Shown here in pieces: positions 18,488 through 27,554 of a stretch of 64,000 nucleotides of DNA (positions within the stretch are counted from its first letter, which is position 1; each line of letters starts with the position of its first letter). Source of the DNA: Sinosporangium album. Its GTDB lineage: Bacteria > Actinomycetota > Actinomycetes > Streptosporangiales > Streptosporangiaceae. Position numbers and translations under genes: made by a program. The stretch is from the NCBI RefSeq assembly GCF_900100605.1, contig NZ_FNCN01000005.1, positions 100,828-164,827 on the forward strand, in the 5' to 3' direction. Under the pieces are notes generated by a model. It did not search any database and had not been told where the DNA came from. It saw nothing but the letters and a program-made list of their open reading frames with translations.

Positions 18488-19495
18488 ATGGAAACGCGGC
18501 AGATGAGTGGCCTCCTGGTCGAAGCTCCCGGATCGGGGCAGGACCTCGCGATCGAGGTGGGTGGCCTCCACCAGCGCTACGGGAACTTCGAGGCGGTCCG
18601 AGGGATCTCCTTCACCGTCCAGAGGGGCGAGCTGTTCGCCCTGCTCGGCACCAACGGCGCCGGCAAGACCACCACCATGGAAGTACTGGAGGGGTTCACC
18701 AGGCCCGGCGACGGCCATGTGCGCGTGTTCGGCCTCGATCCGTGGAAGGACAGGCGGAAGATCCGGCCCCGGATCGGCATCCTCCACCAGGACGCGGGTT
18801 TCCTCGGCGACCTGACCGTGCAGGAGACGGTCACGCTGTGGCGGGGCATGTCCGCCGACGCGGGACGCGCCACGATCGACAACGCGCTGGCGCTGGTCGG
18901 CCTGGAGAGCAAGGCCAAGGTCAAGGTGAGGCAGCTCTCCGGCGGGCAGAAGCGCCGGCTCGACCTGGCTCTCGCCGTACTCTCCCGGCCCGACCTGCTG
19001 TTCCTCGACGAGCCGACGACCGGGATGGACCCCGAGGCGCGCTTCGCGACGTGGAAGGTGATCCAGGACCTGAAGGCCCAGGGGGCCACGGTGCTGCTCA
19101 CCACGCACTACCTGGAGGAGGCCGAGCGGCTCGCCGACCGGCTGGCGATCATGCACGAGGGCAGCATCCACACCTACGGCACGGTGGACGAGGTCGTGTC
19201 AGGGGCGGGCGACCAGGTGGCCTTCCGACTGCCCATGTCCGCGGCGCAGGCCAAGGAGAGGTTCGCGGAGGGGCTGCCCTTCGTCCAGGGCATCGCGCCC
19301 ATCGTGACCTACACGGCCGGCGGCACCCAGGTCGTCTACACGCTGTCGGAGGGCTCGGAGGCGGCCCGGGCGCAGGCCGCGGTGCGGTCCCTGCTGGCCT
19401 GGGCGGACGGCGTCGGTGTGACCTTGGAGCGCCTGGAGATACGGCGCGGCACCCTTGAAGATGTTTTCATGCGCGTGGTGGGAGAGGTCCGTTGA
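18488..19495 (+). CDS. ABC transporter ATP-binding protein (exporter)
   Basis: ATPase of an ABC-2 type exporter, 335 residues. Walker A GTNGAGKTT is at 54-62; the Q-loop ILHQDAGF, signature LSGGQKRRLDLALA, Walker B LLFLDEPTTGMDP and switch LTTHYLEEAE follow in order. The C-terminal 90 residues form the accessory domain usual in drug and antibiotic exporters of the DrrA/CcmA group. Start is ATG 18488 (METRQMSG); ATG 18503 is also possible. The next gene begins on a TTG overlapping this stop. The substrate is unknown; a neighbouring DesK/DesR-like pair suggests a cell-envelope stress or antibiotic response. Confidence 0.93.
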   Translation: METRQMSGLLVEAPGSGQDLAIEVGGLHQRYGNFEAVRGISFTVQRGELFALLGTNGAGKTTTMEVLEGFTRPGDGHVRVFGLDPWKDRRKIRPRIGILHQDAGFLGDLTVQETVTLWRGMSADAGRATIDNALALVGLESKAKVKVRQLSGGQKRRLDLALAVLSRPDLLFLDEPTTGMDPEARFATWKVIQDLKAQGATVLLTTHYLEEAERLADRLAIMHEGSIHTYGTVDEVVSGAGDQVAFRLPMSAAQAKERFAEGLPFVQGIAPIVTYTAGGTQVVYTLSEGSEAARAQAAVRSLLAWADGVGVTLERLEIRRGTLEDVFMRVVGEVR

Positions 19496-20292
19496 GAACC
19501 GACGTTCTGCATGCCGTACGGCTGGCGCGGATCGACCTGACCATGCTCGGCCGCAACCAGACCGCACTCTTCAACGTCGTGCTGCTACCCCTGCTGATCG
19601 GCTGGATGTACACCACCCTCGCTCCGGAGCAGAGCATCGAGGGCGTGCCGGCCGACCTTTTCATCCTGACCGGGCTGTCGGGCATGATGCTGGGCTTCGT
19701 GGTCTTCGTGAACCTGGTCAACTCCTTCACCGCCCGCCGCGAGGAACTGGTGCTGAAGCGGCTGCGCGGGGGCCAGTCATCGAGCGTCGCGATCTTCGGA
19801 GGGGCGGGGCTGAGCGCCTTCGCCCTCTATGCCTTCCAGACGGTGCTGCTGAGCGTCTGGATCTCCCGATTGGGCGACGGTGGGATGCCGAGCAACATCC
19901 CGCTGATGCTTCTGACGGGGGTGCTGGGGGTCGCGGTGTTCGCACTGATCGCGGCGGCGTTCTCGGGAATCACCCGCAACGCGGAGCTGGCCCAGATCTC
20001 CGTGCTTCCGGTGCTGCTGGTCGTCATCATCGGGAGCCCGGTCATGGGGCCACTCAGCGTCTTCCCCGAGCCGCTGCAGATCGTCTCCAAGCTGATCCCC
20101 ACCACGCCGGTGACCGAGATCATGCGTACGGCCTACCTCGGCAGGGACTTCATCGGCGACGGCGGCGGCACTCTCACCGTGGCGGAGCAGTGGATCGAGG
20201 CCCTGCCCTCGCTCGGCGTGCTGGTGGTCTGGGTCGGTGTGGCCGCGCTGCTGGCCAGGTGGCTGTTCCGGTGGGATCCGCGCCACGGATAA
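19492..20292 (+). CDS. ABC-2 type transporter permease
   Basis: Membrane partner of the preceding ATPase, 266 residues with about six hydrophobic helices (for example LLPLLIGWMYTTL, GLSGMMLGFVVFV, VLPVLLVVIIGSP). The ABC2_membrane-like feature PLQIVSKLIPTTPVTEIMRTAY sits before the last helix. Translation probably starts at TTG 19492, which overlaps the stop of the ATPase gene by four nucleotides, indicating coupling. Confidence 0.9.
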   Translation: MRTDVLHAVRLARIDLTMLGRNQTALFNVVLLPLLIGWMYTTLAPEQSIEGVPADLFILTGLSGMMLGFVVFVNLVNSFTARREELVLKRLRGGQSSSVAIFGGAGLSAFALYAFQTVLLSVWISRLGDGGMPSNIPLMLLTGVLGVAVFALIAAAFSGITRNAELAQISVLPVLLVVIIGSPVMGPLSVFPEPLQIVSKLIPTTPVTEIMRTAYLGRDFIGDGGGTLTVAEQWIEALPSLGVLVVWVGVAALLARWLFRWDPRHG

Positions 20293-20305
20293 CGTGGACG
20301 GCGAG

Positions 20306-21502
20306 ATGACGAGGGTGAAGGCGGAGGCGCCGGTGGCCGTGCACCGGCGCCGTCGGCTGTGGAAGACACGGCGCACCGGGCGGAGCGACTTCGAGCGCGT
20401 GCGGAGATACACGTTCTGGACGCTCCTGTCAGGCGCGGCGGTGGCCTGGCTGGCCCCGATCGCCGGGGTGGCCGAGCGCGTGGGCCGGGGGGAGCCGCTC
20501 CTGTGGGCGACGCCGGTCTGGGTCGTGGGCCTTGTCGTCTTCACCGTCTGCTACGTGACAGCGGTCAAGGCCGCGGTGGCCGACCGTCCGTATACACGGC
20601 CGGTGCTCATCAGCGGCGTGGTCGCGCTGATCGTCCTGGCCACCGACGACATGGGAGTGTTCACCGGCGCGATCACCGCCGCGTGGGCCGGGATCGCCGC
20701 GATCAAGGGGTCGGTCCGCCGCACCCTGCTGATCTGGCTGGGCTCCTCGCTCGTCACCGCGGCTTTGAGCGACCCCGACGTCAGGGGCCTGAATCTCTCC
20801 ATGGCCGTCTGGATGGGGATGGTCATCGTCTGGGCCAACCGGTTCCAGCTGTGGCTGTGGAAGGTGCTCAAGGCGGCGAGCGAGGGCAGGGAGGCCCAGG
20901 CCAGGCTGGCCGTCACCGAGGAACGGCTGCGCTTCGCCCGCGACATGCACGACCTGGTCGGCCACAGCCTCTCCGCCATCGCGGTCAAGAGCGAGCTGGC
21001 CGCCAAGCTCGCCGTCCACGACGGTTCCCGGGCCGCGGCCGAGATGACGGAGGTGCAGGGGCTCGCACGCGAGTCGCTGCGCGAGATCCGTGCGGCGGTG
21101 CGCGGCTACCGCACTGTCGACTTCGACGCCGAACTGCGCAGTGTCCGCGCGGTGCTGGAGGCGGCGGGCATCCGCTGCGGGCTCGACCTGCCGGACGCCG
21201 TGCTGCCGGAGGAGGTCGGCACGCTCCTGGCGTGGGTGGTGCGCGAGGGCACGACGAACGTGCTCAGGCATAGTACGGCGAGGCGCTGCCACATCGCGGT
21301 GACCGTCGAGGGCGGCCAAGGCGGCACGGCCGTCCTGCAGATGACCAATGACGGCGTGGAGCGCCGGCGGCGCGGTCAGGGCAGCGGCCTGGCGGGCCTG
21401 TCGGAGCGCACGGCGGCGCTCGGCGGGTCGCTGACCGCAGGGCCGACCGCTTCCGGCGGTTATCTACTGCGCGCCGCCGTGCCTATGGAGGGGGTCGTAT
21501 GA
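20306..21502 (+). CDS. Sensor histidine kinase, NarL/DesK class (HisKA_3)
   Basis: Membrane sensor kinase of 398 residues. Membrane helices occupy about 36-180. The dimerisation and phosphoacceptor motif ARDMHDLVGHSLSAIAVK has His215 as the phosphorylated residue. The ATPase domain has the N-box-like VVREGTTNVLRHS and the G-box GQGSGLAGLSERTAALGG. There is no separate extracellular domain, as in DesK-like kinases that sense the membrane. ATG 20306 is preferred over upstream in-frame starts overlapping the permease. Its stop overlaps the regulator start, so kinase and regulator are coupled. Confidence 0.93.
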   Translation: MTRVKAEAPVAVHRRRRLWKTRRTGRSDFERVRRYTFWTLLSGAAVAWLAPIAGVAERVGRGEPLLWATPVWVVGLVVFTVCYVTAVKAAVADRPYTRPVLISGVVALIVLATDDMGVFTGAITAAWAGIAAIKGSVRRTLLIWLGSSLVTAALSDPDVRGLNLSMAVWMGMVIVWANRFQLWLWKVLKAASEGREAQARLAVTEERLRFARDMHDLVGHSLSAIAVKSELAAKLAVHDGSRAAAEMTEVQGLARESLREIRAAVRGYRTVDFDAELRSVRAVLEAAGIRCGLDLPDAVLPEEVGTLLAWVVREGTTNVLRHSTARRCHIAVTVEGGQGGTAVLQMTNDGVERRRRGQGSGLAGLSERTAALGGSLTAGPTASGGYLLRAAVPMEGVV

Positions 21503-22092
21503 TCCGTCTGCTGCTCGCCGATGACCAGCATCTCATCAGAGGGGCGATAGCCTCGCTGCTCAATCTGGAGCCCGACCTGGAGGTGGTGGCCCAGGTGGGG
21601 CGGGGCGACGAGGTCGCCGCCGCGGTGGCCGAGCACCGGCCCGACGTGGTGGTGCTCGACATCGAGATGCCGGGGGCCGACGGGCTGAGCGTGGCCGAGA
21701 GCCTGCCGGGGCAGGCTGTAGTGATTCTCACAAGCTTCGGCCGGCCGGGTTATCTGCGCCGGGCCATGGCCGCCGGGGTGCGGGGGTTCGTGCCCAAGGA
21801 CGCGCCGGTCGAGCAGTTGGCGGCAGCCGTACGCAAGGTGCACACGGGAGGTCGTTATCTCGATCCCGAGCTCGCGGCGTCGGCGATGATGGCGGGGGAA
21901 TGCCCGCTGACCGAGCGGGAGCGCGACGCCTTGGGGCTGGCGGCGAGGGGGGCGTCGGTGTCCGAGATCGCCGTGTCGCTGCGGCTCACCGAGGGCACGG
22001 TACGCAACTATCTTTCTAACGCGATCATGAAGCTTGGCGCGAGTAATCGAATCTCCGCTATACGGGCCGCCCAAGAGATGGGCTGGATATGA
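21499..22092 (+). CDS. Response regulator, NarL/LuxR family
   Basis: DNA-binding regulator of 197 residues. The receiver domain has the acidic pocket LADDQ (Asp8, Asp9) and phosphoacceptor Asp54 in VVVLDIEMPGADG; the conserved lysine is in FVPKDAP. The C-terminal LuxR-type helix-turn-helix runs LTERERDALGLAARG to TEGTVRNYLSNAIMKL. It overlaps the kinase gene by four nucleotides. Its likely target is the operon's own promoter, where the palindrome at 18393-18406 is a candidate site. Confidence 0.94.
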   Translation: MIRLLLADDQHLIRGAIASLLNLEPDLEVVAQVGRGDEVAAAVAEHRPDVVVLDIEMPGADGLSVAESLPGQAVVILTSFGRPGYLRRAMAAGVRGFVPKDAPVEQLAAAVRKVHTGGRYLDPELAASAMMAGECPLTERERDALGLAARGASVSEIAVSLRLTEGTVRNYLSNAIMKLGASNRISAIRAAQEMGWI

Positions 22093-22290
22093 GTGTTTGC
22101 GCCGAGGAAGGCATGGAAAGGGGCTAAAGACAGCCCAAGAAACGCCGAACACCATGAAAGCACAGATGTTTCATCTTTCCCTCACTATCTGTCATCGTGT
22201 GGCTACGTAACGCTGTCGAGCTGGTCGTTCGGCGCGGCGTTTCTTGTACGTCTGGTCGCCGGTAACGGCGATCCGACCTGAGGAGGTGGC

Positions 22291-22608
22291 ATGCGCGTCC
22301 GGGGAGAACCTGGAGCTCAGGTGATCAGTGTCGGACCTCGCCTCGATGCGGGGACCGTGGCCGGGATTCGCCCGCGGCTGCACGACGCAGTCGATTCCGG
22401 TGACGGAGATCTGATCGTCGATCTCGCCGACCTGGAGATGATCGATGCCACCGGCCTCGGAGTTCTCGTGGGAACGCATCGCCGCGCCCGTGGCGCGGGT
22501 CGCCGCCTCGTTCTTCGAAGGGTGCCGCCGCGGATCATGCGGGTGTTTGCGGTGACTCGGCTGAATCGGGTGCTGCGCGTAGAGCTCCCCATGGCTGCTG
22601 TGGCCTGA
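22291..22608 (+). CDS. STAS-domain protein, anti-sigma factor antagonist-like
   Basis: A 105-residue single STAS domain related to SpoIIAA/RsbV. The segment around the usual phosphorylation site reads LEMIDATGLGVLVG, with Thr54 in place of the common Ser. Such proteins bind an anti-sigma kinase when unphosphorylated and so release a sigma factor; no kinase or sigma factor gene is nearby. The ATG has a strong GAGGAGG Shine-Dalgarno. The 198-nt gap upstream (22093-22290) is less GC-rich than its surroundings and should hold the promoter, but I could not fix -35/-10 boxes. Confidence 0.88.
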   Translation: MRVRGEPGAQVISVGPRLDAGTVAGIRPRLHDAVDSGDGDLIVDLADLEMIDATGLGVLVGTHRRARGAGRRLVLRRVPPRIMRVFAVTRLNRVLRVELPMAAVA

Positions 22609-22658
22609 AACGGGCATCCGGTGGCTTTCGGGGGTCCACCGGAGATCGCCTTATATTC

Positions 22659-22691
22659 GAGGGTGGACCACATTCAGCGTGATCCACCCTC
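22659..22691. terminator. Convergent terminator between STAS and TetR genes
   Basis: A 9-bp perfect stem (GAGGGTGGA 22659-22667, TCCACCCTC 22683-22691) with a 15-nt loop lies between two genes that converge. It can serve both strands. There is no clear T tract. Confidence 0.6.
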
Positions 22692-22709
22692 ACCGGTGAG
22701 CCCTCGCGG

Positions 22710-23321
22710 TCAGGCGGCGTACGCCTGCCGCAGGAGATGTACGGCGGTGCCCACCAGCTGGTCCGTCGCCGGCGGTTCGTCGGCCAGCAGCCACTCGATG
22801 AGGAGTTCCTGGAGCGCTCCGAGCATTGTCAGTGACAGCAGGCGGGCGTCGACTCCGGGGGGGATGAGGGCGCGCCCGCCCGGTGACTCCTCGATGACCT
22901 TGCAGAACGCCGACATCGTGCGCTTGCGGGATGTGATGAGCGGGTGGTCGCCCGCCCTGCGCACCTCGAGGTGCATGATCCGCGCCCTGCGGCGATCCTG
23001 GGTGACGAAACCGATGTATCCCGAGATGCCTGCCTCGATCCTGCCGAGGAAGGTGTCGGGCGCTTCCTGAACGGATTTCGTCATAGAGCCGAGTGCCTCG
23101 TCGACGCATCGGTCGTGGACGACCTGTAGTAGTTCCTCCCGTCCCGAGAAACACTCGTAGAAGGCGCGATTCGAAATTCGGGCCTCGCTGCACAGTCTTT
23201 CGATCGTCGTGCCGGGAAACCCGAGGCTGGCGTACAGGGTGTACGCCGCTGAGATGAGCCTTTCTCGCCGGTCGGCCTGACGTTCGTCGGCCGACAGTCC
23301 TCTGTATGCGCGTCCGCTCAC
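22710..23321 (-). CDS. TetR family transcriptional regulator
   Basis: A 203-residue repressor-type protein. The N-terminal helix-turn-helix reads LISAAYTLYASLGFPGTTIERLCSEARISNRAFYECF in two contiguous helices with the recognition helix near residue 45. The remainder is an all-helical ligand and dimer domain. I prefer GTG 23321 because GAGG lies 8 nt upstream; a GTG at 23330 is also in frame. The target and ligand are unknown. It lies downstream of nucS on the same strand, with a 184-nt gap. Confidence 0.88.
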   Translation of the reverse strand: MSGRAYRGLSADERQADRRERLISAAYTLYASLGFPGTTIERLCSEARISNRAFYECFSGREELLQVVHDRCVDEALGSMTKSVQEAPDTFLGRIEAGISGYIGFVTQDRRRARIMHLEVRRAGDHPLITSRKRTMSAFCKVIEESPGGRALIPPGVDARLLSLTMLGALQELLIEWLLADEPPATDQLVGTAVHLLRQAYAA

Positions 23322-23505
23322 GTGCCACACCTCACGCCCGAAGAAATGATCGTGGCCCCCAGAGCCAACTATTATGGACGCATGATCCTTTTTCGGGAAG
23401 AGTGAGGAACAGATGGGACATTAATGTGGTGCACGTGCGTTTGCATGGGCATCAAATACCGGACAAGTGAACTCGTCGGCGGTCTGATTGGCCGGATTTG
23501 CTCAC

Positions 23506-24168
23506 TCAGAACAGTGTCGGGTTCTCCGGCTCGATGCCACGCAGAGCGTGATAATCAAGCACCACACAGTCGATTCCGCGATCGGTGGCGAGCACCCGTG
23601 CCTGCGGTTTGATCTCCTGCGCGGCGAAAACCCCGCGCACCGGGGCCAGCAACGGATCGCGGTTGAGCAACTCGAGGTAGCGGGTGAGCTGCTCGACCCC
23701 GTCGATCTCGCCCCTGCGTTTGATCTCGACCGCCACCGTGGCGCCCGCCTGGTCGCGGCAGAGGATGTCGACCGGGCCGATCGCGGTCGGGAACTCGCGG
23801 CGGATCAGGCTCCACCCCTCGCCGAGTGTGGAGATGTGCTCGGCCAGCAACTCTTGCAGGTGCGCCTCGACGCCGTCCTTGCGCAGACCGGGGTCTACAC
23901 CGAGCTCGTGGCTGGAGTCATGGGTGATCTCTTCGATCGTGAGGATGAGCTGCTCACCGGTCTTGCCGTGTGTGACGGTCCATGTGCCCTCCTCCTCGCG
24001 GAGCTTGCAGGGCGGGTTCATCCAGTTGAGCGGCTTGAACGCGCGATCGTCGGCATGGATCGACACCGAACCGTCCGCCTTGATGAGGATGAGCCTTGGC
24101 GCCATGGGCAGATGAGCCGTAAGCCGCCCTACATAATCGACGCTGCACCGCGCGATGACCAACCGCAT
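23506..24168 (-). CDS. nucS: Mismatch-specific endonuclease NucS (EndoMS)
   Basis: DNA endonuclease that provides mismatch repair in actinobacteria lacking MutS/MutL. The 220-residue protein starts [16 protein letters not shown], as in mycobacterial NucS. The catalytic PD-(D/E)xK-like core reads GPVDILCR ... VAVEIKRRG near residues 150-170. The extreme C-terminus PTLF resembles the short tail through which NucS binds the sliding clamp. ATG 24168 was chosen over TTG 24177 by that N-terminal match and the preceding TAGGG. It is divergent from the zinc-ribbon gene at 24292. Confidence 0.95.
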   Translation of the reverse strand: MRLVIARCSVDYVGRLTAHLPMAPRLILIKADGSVSIHADDRAFKPLNWMNPPCKLREEEGTWTVTHGKTGEQLILTIEEITHDSSHELGVDPGLRKDGVEAHLQELLAEHISTLGEGWSLIRREFPTAIGPVDILCRDQAGATVAVEIKRRGEIDGVEQLTRYLELLNRDPLLAPVRGVFAAQEIKPQARVLATDRGIDCVVLDYHALRGIEPENPTLF

Positions 24169-24291
24169 GAACGCCAACCCTACCGGCGGAGCGCCGTCAC
24201 CTCTTCACGATCGGACGGTCCGGCTGCGATGACGAACAACGTTCTTGCCAGTAAACGGAAGCCCATCCCGCTTTAAGTCGTTATCTCAGGC

Positions 24292-24615
24292 ATGAGCCCA
24301 CGCCGCGCCCGACGCATGAATCCCTTCGACCGCGGAAGGCGCGGCGGGCCCCCCGCGAACCCCCTCAACACCTCCCCGCGCGGCGTCGACCGGGTCGAGG
24401 ACTGGCCGGACGGCGACTGGACCGTGCGCATGCTGGCGGGCGGCGCCTCGGGCAAGCTCTACCGCTGTCCGGGCTGCGAACAGGACGTCCGGTCGAACGT
24501 GCCGCATATCGTGAGCTGGCCGACCATCCCCGGTGGCGAAGAGGAGCGGCGGCACTGGCACACTGCGTGCTGGCGCAAACGCCTCGACCGGGGCCCAGGC
24601 CGTACCCGCTACTGA
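24292..24615 (+). CDS. Small zinc-ribbon-like protein of unknown function
   Basis: A 107-residue Arg-rich protein with a possible metal site: CPGCEQDV at about 63-70 and, 25 residues later, HWHTACW. Spacing of CxxC and HxxxC suggests a zinc ribbon. Comparable small genes are often found next to nucS in actinobacteria, from memory of that neighbourhood; function is unknown. It is divergent from nucS and ends 11 nt before the next gene, with which it probably forms an operon. Confidence 0.8.
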   Translation: MSPRRARRMNPFDRGRRGGPPANPLNTSPRGVDRVEDWPDGDWTVRMLAGGASGKLYRCPGCEQDVRSNVPHIVSWPTIPGGEEERRHWHTACWRKRLDRGPGRTRY

Positions 24616-24626
24616 GGAGAGCATCA

Positions 24627-25343
24627 ATGGAGATTCGCGCGGCGACGGTGCTTGCGGCACGGCGAGAGCCGATCGAGCTGCACACCGCCGACGGGCTCAC
24701 CCTGGTGGGCGAGCTCGCTCTGCCCGAGGACCGGCCTCCGGTGGCCACGCTGGTCTGCCTGCACCCGCTGCCGACCCACGGCGGCATGATGGACAGCCAC
24801 GTCTACAAGAAGGCCGCGAACCGGCTGCCCGCCCTCGCCGACCTCGCGGTGCTCCGCTTCAACACCCGCGGCACCACATCCGAGCGCGGCACCTCTGAGG
24901 GGAGCTTCGAGGAGGGCGAAGGCGAGCGCCTCGACGTCGCCGCCGCGCTGGAATACGCGGAGTTCCACGATCTGCCCCATCCGTGGCTGGTCGGCTGGTC
25001 GTTCGGCACCGAACTGGCGCTGAAGTGGGGGCACGACCCGCTGGTCGAGGGGGCGATCCTGCTCTCCCCGCCGCTGCGCCGGGCCGGCGACGCCGACCTC
25101 GACGCCTGGGCGCGGTTCGGCCGGCCGCTCATGGCGCTGGTGCCGGAGTTCGACGATTATCTGCGGCCCGACGAAGCGGTCGAGCGCTTCGCCAGAGTGC
25201 CCCAGGCCGAGGTCGTGGGAGTCGACGACGCCAAGCACCTGTGGGTCGGAGAGCCCTACGTTCGCATCGTGCTCAACGAGATCGTACGGAAGGTCAACCC
25301 GGCCGCCTACCCGCTGCCGACCGACGTCCACGACAGCGTGTGA
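24627..25343 (+). CDS. Alpha/beta hydrolase family protein
   Basis: A 238-residue hydrolase. The oxyanion region LVCLHPLPTHGG is near 45 and the nucleophile elbow GWSFGTE near 119 (Ser in G-W-S-F-G). A candidate catalytic His is in VDDAKHLW near 208. ATG 24627 follows GAGGAG. The G-W-S-F-G elbow and the HPLPTHGG loop recall small dienelactone-hydrolase-like or membrane-lipid esterase relatives. Substrate unknown. Confidence 0.88.
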   Translation: MEIRAATVLAARREPIELHTADGLTLVGELALPEDRPPVATLVCLHPLPTHGGMMDSHVYKKAANRLPALADLAVLRFNTRGTTSERGTSEGSFEEGEGERLDVAAALEYAEFHDLPHPWLVGWSFGTELALKWGHDPLVEGAILLSPPLRRAGDADLDAWARFGRPLMALVPEFDDYLRPDEAVERFARVPQAEVVGVDDAKHLWVGEPYVRIVLNEIVRKVNPAAYPLPTDVHDSV

Positions 25344-25392
25344 GGCCGCCCGACCGGGGGCTCCGACCTGATCGTTCGTCATCGCCATTGCC

Positions 25393-26217
25393 GTGACGCA
25401 CGGGGGTGCGCCGGTCTACGGTTACGGTGTGCCGCTATACACGCGATCGGCCGGGAGCGGGATGCCGGTCGTCCTGCTCCACGCCTTCCCGCTGTCGTCG
25501 GTGATGTGGCTCGCGCAGCGCGAGGGGCTCTCCTCAGGCCACCAGGTGATCACTCCTGACCTGCGCGGATTCGGCGGGTCGGTGCTGGGGGAGGAGGCCC
25601 CCTCGCTCGACGTGATGGCCGACGACGTGGCCCGCCTGCTCGACGACCGGGGCATCGACCGGGCCGTCGTCGGAGGGCAGTCCATGGGCGGCTACGTGAC
25701 GATGGCCTTCTGCCGCCGCCACCCGGACCGGCTGCTCGGCGTGGTCCTCGCCGACACCAAGGCGGGCGCCGACCCGGCGCCCGCGGCGCGGCGCCGCGAG
25801 GAGCTGGCGGCGGCCGTGCTCGCGCGCGGCACCTCCGTGCTGGCCGACGAGGTCCTGCCGGGGCTGCTCGGGCGCACCACCGTGGCGCGCAGGGCGATGG
25901 TCTACGGCAGGGTGCGGGCGTTGACGCTGTCGGCGTCGCCCAAGGCGGTCGCGTGGGCCCAGCGGGCGATGGCGGGGCGGCCGGACTCCTTCGACACGCT
26001 GCGCGGGCTCGCCGTACCGGCGCTGGTCATCGTGGGGGAGGAGGACGAGCTCACGCCGAGGGGCGAGGCCGAGGAGATGGCGAAGGCTCTGCCGTACGGC
26101 TCGCTCGCCGTGATCGAGCGGGCGGGGCATCTGAGCGCGCTGGAGCAGCCCGAGGCGTTCAACCGGGCGCTGGCCGCGTTCCTCGCCGGGCCGATGGGTC
26201 CTCAGAGCCGCGCCTGA
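25393..26217 (+). CDS. Alpha/beta fold hydrolase
   Basis: A 274-residue hydrolase of the epoxide hydrolase/haloperoxidase type. HAFPLSS is the oxyanion loop near 30, GGQSMGGY the nucleophile elbow near 95, VIVGEEDELTP carries the catalytic acid near 215, and ERAGHLSALEQP the catalytic His near 240. GTG 25393 lacks a clear Shine-Dalgarno; GTG 25429 (VPLYTRSAG) is an alternative. Its 3' end overlaps the convergent AI-2E gene by 16 nt. Confidence 0.88.
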   Translation: MTHGGAPVYGYGVPLYTRSAGSGMPVVLLHAFPLSSVMWLAQREGLSSGHQVITPDLRGFGGSVLGEEAPSLDVMADDVARLLDDRGIDRAVVGGQSMGGYVTMAFCRRHPDRLLGVVLADTKAGADPAPAARRREELAAAVLARGTSVLADEVLPGLLGRTTVARRAMVYGRVRALTLSASPKAVAWAQRAMAGRPDSFDTLRGLAVPALVIVGEEDELTPRGEAEEMAKALPYGSLAVIERAGHLSALEQPEAFNRALAAFLAGPMGPQSRA

Positions 26218-27347
26218 CGGGGGAGCACCACCTCGCGCAGGATGAGCGCGATCGCCGCGGCGGCGGGGATGGCGAGCAGCGCGCCGACGATGCCCATGAG
26301 CGCGCCGCCGAACAGCGCGGCGATGACCGTGACGGCGGGGGCCACGTCCACCGAGCGTTTCATGACCTTGGGATAGATCACGTAGTTCTCGACCTGCTGG
26401 TAGACCACGAAGAAGATCAGGCAGGCGATGCCGAGCGGCACCGACTGCAGGAAGGCGACCCCGGTGACCAGCACCGCGCCGATCGTCGCGCCGACCAGCG
26501 GGATCAGGTCGGTGATCGCGATGATGAGGGCCAGCGCCAGCGCGTAGCGCGCTCCCGCGACGGTGAGGAACAGCCACGACAGCGCCCCCGCGATGGTCGA
26601 GATGAGAGCGCTCCCTGCGACGTAGCCGCCGATGCCGTCGAGGATCTGGTCGCCGATGGACTGGGTGCGCTCCCGGCGGCTGGTCGGGACGAGCTTGAGC
26701 AGATAGTCCTTGATCGTCGACAGCGAGCCGAGGAAGTACAGCGTCAGCACGAGCAGGGTCAGCCCGGAGAAGAACGCGTTGAACACCACGGCTCCGACGC
26801 CGAAGATGCCCCCGGCCACGGCCGCCCCGAGGCCGCCGCTCGTGATGTAGTCCTGGAGCTTGGCGAGCAGCTGGTAGTCGGCGTCGAGCTGCTGGACCGT
26901 GGGGTTGGTGCGGAGGTCCTCAAGATAGGAGGGCACCGACGCCGCGAAATCCGAGACCTCCTGGCTGACCGGCGGCACGATCGCGAACCCGAACAGCACG
27001 AAGAACCCGATCACACCGCTGAAGACCAGGGAGATCGCCCACCGGCGGGACAGGCGCATCCGTTGGAGGAACTCGACGACCGGGTTGAGCCCCACGGCTA
27101 GGAACATCGCCACGAAGATCAGCACGATCACGCTGCGGGCGCTCGTCACCGCCTGCGCGAGCGCGATCGCGGTCAGGACGCCGAGCCCACCGGTCAGGCC
27201 GAAGAGAAACGGGCTCTTGGCCAGCGGCTTTCCCGGCAATCCGTAGGGAAGGACGTCGCCCTCGCCGCCCGCGGGCGGGCGCGCGGCGGGCACGACCGGC
27301 GTGCCGCTCACGCCGGTCGGGCTGGAGGGTGCGGCGGAGTCGGCCAA
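26202..27347 (-). CDS. AI-2E family transporter (PerM/YdiK-like)
   Basis: A 381-residue polytopic membrane protein. An N-terminal 45-residue Pro/Ala-rich cytoplasmic segment precedes paired helices (GVLTAIALAQAVT, VIVLIFVAMFLAVGLNPVVEFL) and a central soluble stretch. Further helices and the family motif DLIPLVGATIGAVLV follow near residue 275. The family contains AI-2 exporters and Na+/H+ antiporters, so the substrate is open. Start is TTG 27347 with GGAG upstream. Confidence 0.9.
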   Translation of the reverse strand: MADSAAPSSPTGVSGTPVVPAARPPAGGEGDVLPYGLPGKPLAKSPFLFGLTGGLGVLTAIALAQAVTSARSVIVLIFVAMFLAVGLNPVVEFLQRMRLSRRWAISLVFSGVIGFFVLFGFAIVPPVSQEVSDFAASVPSYLEDLRTNPTVQQLDADYQLLAKLQDYITSGGLGAAVAGGIFGVGAVVFNAFFSGLTLLVLTLYFLGSLSTIKDYLLKLVPTSRRERTQSIGDQILDGIGGYVAGSALISTIAGALSWLFLTVAGARYALALALIIAITDLIPLVGATIGAVLVTGVAFLQSVPLGIACLIFFVVYQQVENYVIYPKVMKRSVDVAPAVTVIAALFGGALMGIVGALLAIPAAAAIALILREVVLPRQARL

Positions 27348-27459
27348 CGGGGTGCTCCTTGAGGTCCTTGGCGGGACGTACGGCTCGCGCCGGCGAGCCG
27401 TGTGCCTTCGAGGTGGCCGGGTCGATCATATGCGGGCGTCCGTGGCCGCGGACGGCAAG

Positions 27460-27496
27460 AGAGCCCGGCGACCCGGTGAGGGGGTCGCCGGGCTCT
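27460..27496 (-). terminator. Terminator downstream of filP
   Basis: A 15-bp perfect stem (AGAGCCCGGCGACCC 27460-27474, GGGTCGCCGGGCTCT 27482-27496) with a 7-nt loop, 59 nt past the filP stop on the minus strand and upstream of the AI-2E gene start. Confidence 0.7.
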
Positions 27497-27554
27497 CCCC
27501 GATAGCCCGTCGTCTAACCCGTTGTCAGAGTGCCGACATGACCGCCTTTCGTGC

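Noticed and set aside
22093-22281. A 62-codon ORF between the response regulator and the STAS gene
   Set aside because: It starts directly at the end of the regulator without a Shine-Dalgarno, and its codon use is unlike the neighbours. The stretch is more likely the STAS promoter region.
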